Below, piece after piece: positions 39,948 through 47,437 of a stretch of DNA of 47,437 nt; within the stretch, counting starts at the first letter, position 1, and every line of letters starts with the position of its first letter. The position numbers were made by a program, and so were the translations under genes. The stretch comes from an uncultured archaeon (GTDB lineage Archaea > Halobacteriota > Methanosarcinia > Methanosarcinales > Methanoperedenaceae): the NCBI GenBank assembly GCA_902386135.1, contig CABMIB010000014.1, positions 1 through 47,437 on the forward strand, given 5' to 3'. A model generated the notes under the pieces. That model did no database searches, was not told the DNA's origin, and saw nothing but the letters and a program-made list of their open reading frames with translations.

Positions 39948-40235
39948 ATGACAAAGTTTCTAACACTTTGGGAACTTGATAGAACCAGAATCCCCGATAG
40001 TCCTGAAGAGCAAATGCAATATTATGCAATGTTGCTGAATATGATTAAGGAGGATATGAAAAATGGCAGAACTCTGGAGTTCGGAGCGTTTGTTGGCGGA
40101 TTTAAGGGTTATGTAATCCGCGAGGGAACAGAGCAGGAGATCCATATGGAAATATCGAAGTACGCAAAATTCACAAAATACAAGACATTCCCATTTCTGG
40201 AAGTTAGCCAGTTAGAGGAAATGTTCAAAGCTTAA
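39948..40235 (+). CDS. Conserved archaeal hypothetical protein
   Basis: 95 aa: FLTLWELDRTRIPDSPEEQM, then EDMKNGRTLEFGAFVGGFKG and YKTFPFLEVSQLEEMF. It has a strong Shine-Dalgarno (GGGAGGTGA) and a TATA-like TTATATATTC near 39884. It looks like a short alpha/beta protein of a Methanosarcinales family I cannot name. Highly expressed by its signals. Confidence 0.7.
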   Translation: MTKFLTLWELDRTRIPDSPEEQMQYYAMLLNMIKEDMKNGRTLEFGAFVGGFKGYVIREGTEQEIHMEISKYAKFTKYKTFPFLEVSQLEEMFKA

Positions 40236-40297
40236 TCACAAGTTTGAAAATGTGCTACGGTGATTTTGATAATCTTCTCCTTTCTTTTTTTGGAGAA

Positions 40298-40448
40298 TTC
40301 GTCTGGTTATTGGGTGTGCCAACTGGGGAGTAGCATAGCAAAAACTGAAGGTTAGGTTTGAAATTCGTCTGGTGGAGTTTATAATTGCAAGAAAATTTTC
40401 TCCTTTGGAAAGAGATCGTTTAGGATAGCTGGAATACAATGGCAAGGG
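40298..40448. repeat. Mosaic of element repeats in the host flank
   Basis: Contains TTCGTCTGG at 40298 and 40364, a stretch matching 14977-15023 (GCAAAAACTGAAGGTTAGG), ATTGCAAGAAAA as at 11882, and the GGATAGCTGGAAT repeat (copy 3). It looks like the scar of an earlier related insertion. Confidence 0.6.
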
Positions 40449-40591
40449 TGGCCTTCAAATTGTATAAACCTCTCCGTCTGTTGGGAGCCGGCAAAAAACA
40501 TTAAGCTACTGCGAATACCGCTAGTGTAGAAAGCTTCATATGTATCTTAGAACCTTTAATATATTACAGCGGTATTTGGGGAGGAATACTC

Positions 40592-41125
40592 ATGAGATCT
40601 AACGTGGGAAGTATGCTAACCGAAATAAAAGATATGAGCCGGGGGGAAGCTATTGCTGTCGGCGTTGGCGGACTGCTGATAGGTTCTACGATAACTCACG
40701 GTGAAATGATTTATACCATGTCGTCCATTATTACGAAAGCTTTTGAGATCGGGATTGGGATGTGGCAGAATAATATAACTATTGACCCGAATGCGGGTAA
40801 ATTAATAGTTGCCAGCGCCAGCCCGGGAACTATCCTTATATACCAGAAAAACAAGGAGAGTGGAGGGATGAGAAAAGAAAGAAGTAGATTCGAAATAATC
40901 GAAGACATGCTGGCGGTGTTAACGGAAGAGAAATCGGTGAAAAAGACACGGATTATGCAAAGAGCATACCTTAACTGGAGAGGGCTACAGAAATACTTTG
41001 ATTTCTTGATAGAAGAGAGTTTTATAGTTGAAAGCAATAATCCTGGAACGGGAAGCTACGCAATTACGGAAAAAGGAAAGGAGCTATTGAAAAGGTTGAA
41101 AAACGTGAAAGAGATACTGCGCTAA
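40592..41125 (+). CDS. Winged-helix protein with hydrophobic N-terminal region
   Basis: 177 aa. The N-terminal part has a glycine-rich hydrophobic stretch (AIAVGVGGLLIGSTITHGEM). The C-terminal part (about 93-177) is an ArnR1-like winged helix: FEIIEDMLAVLTEEKSVKKT, LQKYFDFLIEESFIVES and YAITEKGKELLKRL. An internal ATG at 40868 has its own AAGGAG 9 nt upstream and would give the HTH domain alone, so two products are possible. Convergent, 4-nt overlap, with the next HTH gene. Confidence 0.7.
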   Translation: MRSNVGSMLTEIKDMSRGEAIAVGVGGLLIGSTITHGEMIYTMSSIITKAFEIGIGMWQNNITIDPNAGKLIVASASPGTILIYQKNKESGGMRKERSRFEIIEDMLAVLTEEKSVKKTRIMQRAYLNWRGLQKYFDFLIEESFIVESNNPGTGSYAITEKGKELLKRLKNVKEILR

Positions 41126-41325
41126 GATTTAAGTTGCAAAAATTTCAGTCCGGTGTATGTTATCTTCAACATCTCATCTTTTATATCAATGAGCGCCTGT
41201 TTTTGGAGGAAGTAAAGTGCCTCATTTAACTTATCCGATGGCATGGAGACAATTAATTTTATCTCATCAAGACTGTGCCATTGTATATCTTGAATTAGCT
41301 CCAATATTCTATCAAGAGAAATCAT
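41122..41325 (-). CDS. Small winged-helix protein
   Basis: 67 aa: MISLDRILELIQDIQWHSLD, MPSDKLNEALYFLQKQALID and ITYTGLKFLQL, a single archaeal winged helix. It overlaps the convergent gene's end by 4 nt. A + strand open frame over it (41217-41474) with two hydrophobic runs is less likely. Confidence 0.7.
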   Translation of the reverse strand: MISLDRILELIQDIQWHSLDEIKLIVSMPSDKLNEALYFLQKQALIDIKDEMLKITYTGLKFLQLKS

Positions 41326-41558
41326 ATCTGGATAATTCTTCTCCTATTTATGATTTAATTTTGCTATTTATCTTATTTATAGCTATGGTTTTCCTGCTCA
41401 GTTTAGTTTCTACATATTTTTACTATGTATTGTTGCTATATGCTCTTGCGATGGCTCCTATTGAAATACAATAGTAACAGGTACTTTTGTCCTAATAAAA
41501 AAGAAAAAGATGTAGTGACGTCCACTCGGCTAAAAACTTATGGTAAATGAATAGGAGG

Positions 41559-41583
41559 GGGGAGAAACGATTTGTTTCTCCCC
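41559..41583 (+). ncRNA. GGGGAGA hairpin element, copy 3
   Basis: GGGGAGAAAC (41559-41568) pairs perfectly with GTTTCTCCCC (41574-41583), 5-nt loop, followed by AATAAGGTCCCACTCCC as after copy 1. It could also be the terminator for + strand transcription or part of the 3' end of the opposite small gene. Confidence 0.5.
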
Positions 41584-41623
41584 AATAAGGTCCCACTCCC
41601 TTCGGTTAAATATAATCTAATAT

Positions 41624-41797
41624 TCAGGTTAGCCGTGATACAACTCTTTTTTCAGAGATCTTGTATGCCCAGCCGCTGAAACTGTTTATGTAGAGAATGC
41701 TCTCATCACGGCTCTCTTCCACTACCTGAACTTCTCCTTCCTGTATCTCATCTCTTCCAATTTTGAATCTTACAACATCTCCTGTAGAATATTTCAT
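41624..41797 (-). CDS. 57-aa hypothetical protein
   Basis: MKYSTGDVVRFKIGRDEIQE, then GEVQVVEESRDESILYINSF and GWAYKISEKRVVSRL. It is beta-rich, like a small SH3/YodC-type domain (GDVV.F.IG, then INSFSGWAYKISE). No strong Shine-Dalgarno is seen. The DNA reads cleanly as codons. It lies between the hairpin element and the panhandle RNA. Confidence 0.55.
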   Translation of the reverse strand: MKYSTGDVVRFKIGRDEIQEGEVQVVEESRDESILYINSFSGWAYKISEKRVVSRLT

Positions 41798-41967
41798 ATT
41801 CACTCCAATCCCTGCCTAAAACATGTCGATTTTTAGACAAGCTTTACTTTATATCTATTGACTACTTAAACTTTTCTATTTGTTTCTAAGGGTGTGAAAT
41901 ACGTGTATTTAACATATATTTGACAATCATAAGCTTTTAAGTGCAACAGAGTTGTTAAATGGTGCTC

Positions 41968-42061
41968 GTGGGCAGGTAAAAATTTTTAAGTACCGATAGC
42001 TTTATTTACTCACTTTCCCCATCCCTGCCCACCAAGCTCTATTGCAACAAGGTAGCAATAG
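41968..42061 (+). ncRNA. GTGGGCAGG panhandle RNA candidate, copy 4, with second hairpin
   Basis: GTGGGCAGG (41968-41976) pairs with CCTGCCCAC (42024-42032). The second hairpin is CTATTGC (42039-42045) with GCAATAG (42055-42061). A TATA-like CTTTTAAG (41934-41941) lies about 30 nt upstream. It is outside the element, so the family belongs to the host lineage as well. Confidence 0.6.
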
Positions 42062-42212
42062 GATGGCACTATGTCGGGATCCGACAGAGAAGTACAATTG
42101 TAATAGACACTTTCGATAAGTCCTGAAAAACGAAAAATCAATTGGAGTAACCATAAACTATAAATGACAATGCTTTCTTTTAGACGCAATCAGTTTAACA
42201 GGAGATGGTCAG

Positions 42213-42683
42213 ATGGTTAATAGCAAAAAAATCCTGATAGCCTATGCGTCTGGAGTAGAAAGTATTGGAAGACTTGCACAGGTTATCGCAGATGGGATAA
42301 AAAAAGTTGATGGTGTATCCGTCGACGTGAAAAGGGCAAAGGACGTCGCACCAGACGATGCAGTTTCAGCCGATGGGTATGCTTTTGGCTCACATTCTGC
42401 TTCTGAGTACATGGAAGGAGAACTTAAAATTCTCTTTGAAGAACTTTACCATGTCAGGGCTAAGGTGAGTTGTAAACCTGTATTGCTTTTTGTTACAGGT
42501 CATGGAGGTCAAGTCAATGTACTTGAATACATGGAAAGCGCAGTGGGCAAGTTCAATCCTCACTGGATTAAACCAGACGTAGCTGTTGAAGGTATGCCAG
42601 GAGAGGCAGATAAAGCAAAGGCTATCGGGATGGGGATGAAACTCGCATATGGAGCAAGGAAATACGAATATATCGTCGCGTAA
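42213..42683 (+). CDS. Flavodoxin-like protein
   Basis: 156 aa. The FMN phosphate-binding-like loop is IAYASGVESIGRLAQ; then GYAFGSHSASEYMEGELK and VLLFVTGHGGQVNV. The fold is flavodoxin-type, probably an FMN electron carrier or quinone reductase-like protein in the cytoplasm. The Shine-Dalgarno GGAG lies upstream. It is a monocistronic host gene near the cytochrome. Confidence 0.75.
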   Translation: MVNSKKILIAYASGVESIGRLAQVIADGIKKVDGVSVDVKRAKDVAPDDAVSADGYAFGSHSASEYMEGELKILFEELYHVRAKVSCKPVLLFVTGHGGQVNVLEYMESAVGKFNPHWIKPDVAVEGMPGEADKAKAIGMGMKLAYGARKYEYIVA

Positions 42684-42779
42684 CAAAAAAGCCTCTAAAA
42701 TAAGATGAGACCACTTTAAATTGCAATCAAGCGCCGGAACTGAAAAAAGAAAGTAGATAAAACCGATTTAATAGAGGAA

Positions 42780-42838
42780 GGACTTCCCCTTTTATATTTC
42801 AGTTACGAATTTCAAAAAACCGAAGGAGAGAGAAGTCC
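42780..42838. repeat. GGACTTC inverted-repeat element, copy 1
   Basis: GGACTTC (42780-42786) and GAAGTCC (42832-42838) bracket about 45 nt. The related element at 42950-43012 has longer arms. Could be an RNA, an operator pair or a tiny repeat. Confidence 0.45.
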
Positions 42839-42949
42839 ACCAATATTTTACATGATGCGATACATATTTTATCGCTTAATTGTTTTTTCTTCTGATTATC
42901 TGCTTTTATTTTCTAGACAAATAGCGCAAATTTAATCCAAAGGATATGC

Positions 42950-43012
42950 GGACTTCCCCACTTTTTCGCCAGGTGGAGGCGTTAAAAAAAGTTTTGGTGA
43001 AAGGGGAAGTCC
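42950..43012. repeat. GGACTTCCCC inverted-repeat element, copy 2
   Basis: GGACTTCCCC (42950-42959) pairs perfectly with GGGGAAGTCC (43003-43012). An inner CGCC/GGCG stem is at 42967-42981. The architecture (about 60 nt closed by 7-10 bp) is like the GTGGGCAGG family but unrelated in sequence. Confidence 0.5.
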
Positions 43013-43070
43013 ATACATATTTCTTGGAATCATTTATTTAAATAGAGTTGTGAGGTAGGTGTGAAGGGAT

Positions 43071-43193
43071 ATGTACCAGCACAGAAGGTGGTTGAGGTTA
43101 GCATTAAAAAGGTCGTATGAACGCATGCCAGTGATTGTTGTAAATTTGTCTAACTCATATGCAAGGTATGCGAGTAGGAGAGAGAAAATATAG
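43071..43193 (+). CDS. 40-aa basic microprotein
   Basis: MYQHRRWLRLALKRSYERMP followed by VIVVNLSNSYARYASRREKI. Eight arginines. A TATA-like TTTATTTAAA (43033-43042) and GAAGGGA near the ATG support expression. It is convergent with the cytochrome gene. No family recognised. Confidence 0.4.
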   Translation: MYQHRRWLRLALKRSYERMPVIVVNLSNSYARYASRREKI

Positions 43194-43217
43194 GGAAAAA
43201 TTAAAAAATGGAGATGT

Positions 43218-44141
43218 TTATTTCTCCATCTTATCTTTCATGTCTTGAGCTGGCATATGTAAGACGTGGCACTTATAGCACTGTATCCCCAGTTCTTGTT
43301 GAATTGCCCCGGCATTCTGTAAATTGCCCGCTGTTATATTTTCTCCCATCTGATCTATCTTTGCGAATACATCGTCGCTGACGTAGTAAAATCTTGGTGA
43401 ATCATGGCAATTGTCACATGCAGTCTTAACATCTGTGTATAAAGCCTTGAACTGGTTGAAGCTGTTATTTGCTTCATTTTGTTTGCCTTCGGCAGCATTT
43501 ACCCCTATGCCATCAAATGCTCCTGCGAGAGCGAACATTGCAGGTGTCCAAGAAAGGTTTCCTTGAGATGTGCTGACATTTACTGTATCAAAGTTTCTCC
43601 AGTAATATTTTGCCCATACTTGAGGCTGATGGTCTCCGTGGCATTTACTGCATGTAGCTCCGATAGTTCCTATATCCTGGAACGAAGCATTTACATCTTT
43701 AGCTTTAAGGTCTTTTCCAAGTTTATCTACTGCTGCAACATCGAAATATCCTTTCCATTCCGGGACCTTCATGGAGATTTTCTTATATTCGTTTGCGAAT
43801 ACATTGTAGGATACTGTAGCATTAGCCATATCGCCTTCTTGCAGGTTCGTCGCAATTCCTTCAAATGCTCCTGCCTGTACGAACATTTCGCCTACCCATT
43901 CATTTCCTGGGATTTCAGGTTTTTGTGTCTGAAAGAACTTATTTAAAGACTCTGGAAGAGATAATCTCATGAAAAGTCGATAGAAGTTTTCAAACACCTG
44001 TATAAATCCACTCATCCCTTGCTGAATAGCGTGCTGAGAGATTTGTTCAGCATTTGGTATATCTGTATTTACGCTTGCAGTAGCTATTCCCATTCCTGTC
44101 AATAGCATTAACAGGACTAATACACATATAGTTTTTTTCAT
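43218..44141 (-). CDS. Secreted triheme c-type cytochrome
   Basis: 307 aa. The signal peptide is ICVLVLLMLLTGMGIATASV. Three heme-binding motifs are seen: CSKCH, CDNCH and CYKCH. The protein looks like two related helical domains in tandem (LNKFFQTQKPEI... and the half after the first CxxCH), like cytochrome c'-type or tetraheme precursors. It acts outside the membrane in electron transfer, as in ANME and multiheme-bearing Methanosarcinales. Strong Shine-Dalgarno AGGAGG. The convergent strand is empty. Confidence 0.9.
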   Translation of the reverse strand: MKKTICVLVLLMLLTGMGIATASVNTDIPNAEQISQHAIQQGMSGFIQVFENFYRLFMRLSLPESLNKFFQTQKPEIPGNEWVGEMFVQAGAFEGIATNLQEGDMANATVSYNVFANEYKKISMKVPEWKGYFDVAAVDKLGKDLKAKDVNASFQDIGTIGATCSKCHGDHQPQVWAKYYWRNFDTVNVSTSQGNLSWTPAMFALAGAFDGIGVNAAEGKQNEANNSFNQFKALYTDVKTACDNCHDSPRFYYVSDDVFAKIDQMGENITAGNLQNAGAIQQELGIQCYKCHVLHMPAQDMKDKMEK

Positions 44142-44651
44142 ATATCCTCCTTATCCACTCATAATCCAATATTTTCTTTTGTAAAGCTTGCACCGCCCCA
44201 TCACCAAATGTAAGCGGAGCATCGCTATCGCCCCCGATAGATTGCGTAGTCACCCCTGAGAGCGCTAGTTATCGTAAACAGCTATACTGTAAAATGATTT
44301 TCCCAAATTATCCCCAAATCTCACCAATTTTTTTAATCTCGTACCTGAATTAAGAAATTGAAATCACTCAAATTGGCAGAGATGTAAAGCCGTGAACAGT
44401 GGCGCTATATCCCCTCTTTCAAAACAAGATTATGTGGTATCTGATTCAAACTGGCCATAAATGGAGTTCAATTTTCGTCTGGCGGGTGGGTTTTTGGGGC
44501 TCATAGATCAGGGGTATTGAGGGGATGCTTGGGTTTTTTATTCCTTCTTTATCTTCTCAACTGCCTGCCTGATTCTTCTTCTTTCACTGTTCTTATGTTC
44601 TCCAATAATATGGCAAAAAGATATATTTAAGTAGCGAATACTGTTCAGTGC
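44142..44651. other. Intergenic region with a TTCGTCTGG motif
   Basis: No gene seen. TTCGTCTGG is at 44474-44482, outside the element. A TATA-like ATATTTAAG (about 44621-44629) lies near the -25 position of the next gene, which would be leaderless or nearly so. Confidence 0.45.
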
Positions 44652-45086
44652 ATGAAAAACCTGGTACTGGTACTTTTCACAGTACTTTTACTTACAGCGA
44701 TCCTTACAGACGGGAAAACAGGAAGACAATCGCTGCAGATAACTTCACTCATCATCAAATTTGACAGGGCTGATGCAACATTCACTGTGAATTATGATAT
44801 TGGAGATCTGCCAAGATTGTATATTCTTCTTCTTGGGAGTAAAAGCCTTGAGCCAAAATTAAATTTAGTATTCTCAAACTTTGATTACGAAATAATTAAA
44901 ATGGACCAGGATAAATCAATCCTATTGGTCAAAAATATCTCAAGGCTGGACAAGGGTTATTATTTACACGATTCGCGCAGGTTTGGCGAGACGATAAACA
45001 CCGTATATATTTACACTCCGGATTCTCCCCGGGCTAAAGAATATTTCATGATCAATTCAACGCCTCCTTTCTTCTACCGCTCGTGA
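44652..45086 (+). CDS. Small exported protein
   Basis: 144 aa. Signal or anchor segment LVLVLFTVLLLTAILT, then a beta-rich extracellular domain (LQITSLIIKFDRADATFTVN; INTVYIYTPDSPRAKEYFMI). No cysteines. It resembles exported proteins of Methanosarcinales, but I do not recognise the family. The preceding TATA box fits a leaderless message. Confidence 0.65.
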   Translation: MKNLVLVLFTVLLLTAILTDGKTGRQSLQITSLIIKFDRADATFTVNYDIGDLPRLYILLLGSKSLEPKLNLVFSNFDYEIIKMDQDKSILLVKNISRLDKGYYLHDSRRFGETINTVYIYTPDSPRAKEYFMINSTPPFFYRS

Positions 45087-45252
45087 TGTTTCTTTTTCTC
45101 GAAATAAGGTCTAAGTACGGTCATGCCAATTTTCTTAAATATTCCTTCTGCATCCAGAGCTTATAATAATACCATGCCCGCGATTATCGCAATTTTAAAA
45201 TTAAGCGCTCTCCCCAAAATATCTAATTTTTTACAGGCATATCATAATCTTT

Positions 45253-46176
45253 TCAAAGGAGCCGCCATATTAAAAGGAATATTACTAAAGCTACTGCTAT
45301 AACTACGAACGGCATCTTCTTATTCAATCTGATTCCTCGTTCTTCTTCCTGACGGAAAAGGTAAATTGACACGATAATAATAAAACCCTGAGTGATGTAA
45401 TTGGTGACCATTATTGCGTCAATCAGCGTCAGGTACGGAGCAGGGGGTATTGTCCCGCTCACAGCCAGGTGGTGCTGGAATGAGCCCAGGATGACTGCTA
45501 TGAGAAGCCCAAGCCTTTCGAAGAGGTCAGCGGGCGGTATAAAGAAGGCAAATAAGCCGAGTATCAGTAACAGCATAGCCGGCAGCACTGTTTTGAAAAG
45601 GATAGAGGTGGATCTGGCTATATTTACCTGATAGACCAGGCGAGTATATGTCTCGCCAAATGTCGGGTATATGTGGTCTTTTGTATAGATTTCAAAGCTT
45701 TTGATCACCCAGCCGAGGACCTCAACATCTTTATCCAGTGAACTTTCCTTTGTATCAGCGACATAAACCAGTTGAGTGTTGTTGAGGTTTGAGTTCTCAA
45801 GCTCTATGGTCAGGGTCTGTGTATCTGCCGGGTAGTCTTTTAGGTCCACCCGTTTGTTAAATGTGCCTGAAACTTGAAGCCAGATATCACCCGGGTCACT
45901 GGATATGGTCTTCTGGCTATCGATTCGCCCGTTCATAAGGTCAAACGATGTTACCTGGTCAGAGATATTCTTCGGGACATCGTCCGCGTTCCATTTAAAA
46001 TGAATATAGAAATCAACGTCATACTGACCTGTAGAGACATCAAAGCCACGTATGTTATAAACGTAAATTGAGGTGTTTATTTTGGAAGGTGCAACTTCAG
46101 CATAACCCGGATTCGATAGCATCGTCAGGGATATCAGGATACCGGCTAATAAGAGTACATTGAAACCAGCACGCAT
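45253..46176 (-). CDS. Pentameric ligand-gated ion channel homologue
   Basis: 307 aa. Signal peptide (LLLAGILISLTMLSNPGYAE); extracellular beta-sandwich with DLKDYPADTQTLTIELE replacing the Cys-loop region; four membrane helices: TVLPAMLLLILGLFAFFIPP (M1), FERLGLLIAVILGSFQHHLA (M2), LIDAIMVTNYITQGFIIIVS (M3), and a C-terminal M4 (FVVIAVALVIFLLIW). It has no Cys-loop cysteines, as in GLIC/ELIC-type prokaryotic channels. It would form a pentamer gated by an unknown ligand. Uncommon in archaea but known in Methanosarcinales. Confidence 0.88.
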   Translation of the reverse strand: MRAGFNVLLLAGILISLTMLSNPGYAEVAPSKINTSIYVYNIRGFDVSTGQYDVDFYIHFKWNADDVPKNISDQVTSFDLMNGRIDSQKTISSDPGDIWLQVSGTFNKRVDLKDYPADTQTLTIELENSNLNNTQLVYVADTKESSLDKDVEVLGWVIKSFEIYTKDHIYPTFGETYTRLVYQVNIARSTSILFKTVLPAMLLLILGLFAFFIPPADLFERLGLLIAVILGSFQHHLAVSGTIPPAPYLTLIDAIMVTNYITQGFIIIVSIYLFRQEEERGIRLNKKMPFVVIAVALVIFLLIWRLL

Positions 46177-46359
46177 GAGTTTTTTAAGATATAATTACCT
46201 TAAAATATAACTTTCGCTACACTTTTCTGAAATAGTACAAAAAATTCTTACATTTAAATTCGTTATAAAATAACATTTAAATATAATGCGAAATTGGTTT
46301 ATAGCTTAATGAAACGGGCTTGCACCTGCTAAAATTGTTATGGCTTGGATGGAAAATTT

Positions 46360-46833
46360 ATGAACAAGAGGTTTAAAAAAATCTTAATAGCAACGGACGG
46401 ATCAGAGCACGTTAAAAAGGCAGTAACCCATGCAATCGAACTTGCTAAGCTTTCCGGGGCAGAGCTTCATGCTGTTTATGTGATGGATATAAAAGCCGAT
46501 TGTGCCAGAGAGCTTTATACTGACAGGTCTACCGGGGGTCTAAAAAGGGTTTTGAGAAATGAGGGTGTTTGTATTGATATATACAGAAAAGAGGGTGAAA
46601 AGGCTATAAAATACATTGAGGATATGGCAAAGAAAGAAGGTCTGGATATTAAAAAATGGATTGTGCAGGGGCATCCGGCAGAGGAGATTCTCAAACTTGC
46701 GCAAGAGCAATCTATAGACCTGATAGTAATGGGTACATTGGGTAGAAGCGGGATAGAAAAATTTTTACTCGGAAGCGTGGCTGATAAAGTGTTACGAAAT
46801 TCAGGGATTCCGGTGTTGACTGTAAGAAAATAA
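46360..46833 (+). CDS. Universal stress protein (UspA family)
   Basis: 157 aa from the ATG at 46360 (MNKRFKKILIATDGSEHVKK); an in-frame TTG at 46345 is less likely. The ATP-binding motif is present: VMGTLGRSGIEKFLLGSVAD (G2xG9GS/T) with VLTVRK at the end. A nucleotide-binding stress protein. A TATA-like ATTTAAATATA (46275-46285) lies upstream. Confidence 0.9.
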   Translation: MNKRFKKILIATDGSEHVKKAVTHAIELAKLSGAELHAVYVMDIKADCARELYTDRSTGGLKRVLRNEGVCIDIYRKEGEKAIKYIEDMAKKEGLDIKKWIVQGHPAEEILKLAQEQSIDLIVMGTLGRSGIEKFLLGSVADKVLRNSGIPVLTVRK

Positions 46834-46899
46834 TTCATCGAGAGAAAGGTTTTTAAGAGTGGAAATGCAATAAGAATGTTTGAGATGAATGGAGCTATA

Positions 46900-47034
46900 A
46901 TGAAGGGGATAATTAAAATACGCAAGTTGAAATATTATATTTCAACGCTGAATCATTACATCTGGACGAATCCCAAATCTGAGCTCTTGATAGGCCTTTT
47001 ATTAATTGTGCTTGGTCTTACAATATCGACTTAG
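46900..47034 (+). CDS. Small membrane protein (KLKYYI family), copy 2
   Basis: 44 aa from the ATG at 46900 (GGAG 5 nt upstream): MKGIIKIRKLKYYI, then a linker and LLIGLLLIVLGLTI. It is similar to the 34-aa protein at 14418-14522, with the same KLKYYI and LIGLLLI-x-LGL blocks. One membrane span. Possibly cotranscribed with UspA. Confidence 0.55.
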   Translation: MKGIIKIRKLKYYISTLNHYIWTNPKSELLIGLLLIVLGLTIST

Positions 47035-47142
47035 AGTGCATATCGATATATAAGATATCATCCGAAAGACCATAGAAAAAATCGAGGCAGCGTGCTCTAT
47101 AACAACGATAATAAGGCCACCGCAGAGAGAAACAGGAATGAT

Positions 47143-47437
47143 ATGAATAACGGAACATCTGCAATAAGTTACAACCCCAATTACAAAAATCCGGCTCCTT
47201 CTTTTGATACAGGCAGGATTATATTGGTCGGAACCGCTCACGTTTCAGAAAAGAGCGTAACTGAAGTCAATGAAGTAATTGAAAGAGAGAAGCCCGATAT
47301 CGTGGCTGTAGAACTCTGCAAGGGAAGGTATAAAGCATTAAAAGGGGAAGAAGAAATCAAAGAAGTAAATGTTAAGGATCTGCTCAGCGGAAACAAGTTC
47401 TATCATTTTTTAATGCACTGGCTTCTCGCTTACGTCC
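47143..47437 (+). CDS. TraB/PrgY family protein, N-terminal part (cut by window)
   Basis: About 98 codons seen. After a linker (YNPNYKNPAPSF) comes IILVGTAHVSEKSVTEVNEV and IVAVELCKGRYKALKG, the TraB/PrgY/GumN-type start with GTAHVS and the E-L-C region. An alternative start is a GTG at 47092 with GAGG just upstream, which would add 17 aa. The gene continues past the window. Membrane helices expected in the C-terminal part are not visible here. Confidence 0.85.
   Translation, partial: MNNGTSAISYNPNYKNPAPSFDTGRIILVGTAHVSEKSVTEVNEVIEREKPDIVAVELCKGRYKALKGEEEIKEVNVKDLLSGNKFYHFLMHWLLAYV

Noticed and set aside
41217-41474. + strand ORF with two hydrophobic runs
   Set aside because: The first half is antisense to a convincing winged-helix gene and there is no Shine-Dalgarno; the second half could be an AT-rich chance hydrophobic run.

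Overview
The window looks like chromosomal DNA of a methanogen- or ANME-type archaeon of the Methanosarcinales. A 'Ca. Methanoperedens'-like host is my best guess, by inference and not proven. The archaeal signals are DUF1628-type pilins, a DUF1699 protein, a TrmB-family regulator, TATA boxes about 25 nt upstream of start points, a triheme c-type cytochrome and a pentameric ligand-gated channel. About 37.3 kb of the window is foreign. A 67-bp identical sequence lies inside the 5' part of a pilin gene at 629-695 and again at 37932-37998, next to a tyrosine recombinase gene (36989-37840). I read this as an integrative element (about 629-37998) that recombines inside a pilin gene. It swaps the host pilin pair (now headless at right, 37932-39000) for the pilin body and second pilin that it carries (left, 629-1646).

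Within the element, 2.2-12.4 kb is a bacterial-looking plasmid/phage-type module. It holds a large serine recombinase, an ImmA/IrrE-like protein with XRE repressors, and a replication block (HTH initiator-like protein, DnaC-like loader, Hjc-like nuclease). It also holds a DUF932 protein, a VirD4/TraD-like ATPase and a PD-(D/E)XK nuclease. Two promoters here match the bacterial sigma-70 consensus (TTGACA, 17-bp spacer, TAATAT or TAAAAT), which suggests cross-domain transfer. Near each end of the element is a cluster of about seven 10-bp iterons (consensus KYTTCCATWT). At the right end are a second TraG/TraD-like ATPase, a membrane partner and the integrase.

The middle (12.4-33.4 kb) is cargo, separated by decayed copies of the element's own genes. 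It contains a methyltransferase; a cluster of structured non-coding repeats (13.5-14.4 kb); a membrane protein; a four-gene glycosyltransferase / acyltransferase / hydrolase / membrane-protein operon facing a B12-radical SAM enzyme; and two different ubiquitin-like conjugation systems facing each other. System A (+ strand, 22381-24428) is Ubl, E2-like and a JAB-E1 fusion. System B (- strand, 28257 down to 24873) is Ubl, E1 with a DUF6791-like N-terminus, DUF6527, a small membrane protein and a membrane transglutaminase-like peptidase. A TrmB-family regulator is divergent from system B, and two CAACT-N3-AGTTG palindromes lie between them. Small accessory genes follow.

The right flank (39.0-47.4 kb) is host chromosome: a RelE-type toxin-antitoxin pair, small regulators, a flavodoxin-like protein, a triheme cytochrome, an exported protein, a pLGIC channel, UspA and the start of a TraB/PrgY protein. 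A small-RNA-like repeat (GTGGGCAGG...CCTGCCCAC) occurs three times in the element and once here. Fragments of element repeats also occur here, so this locus has probably been invaded more than once.
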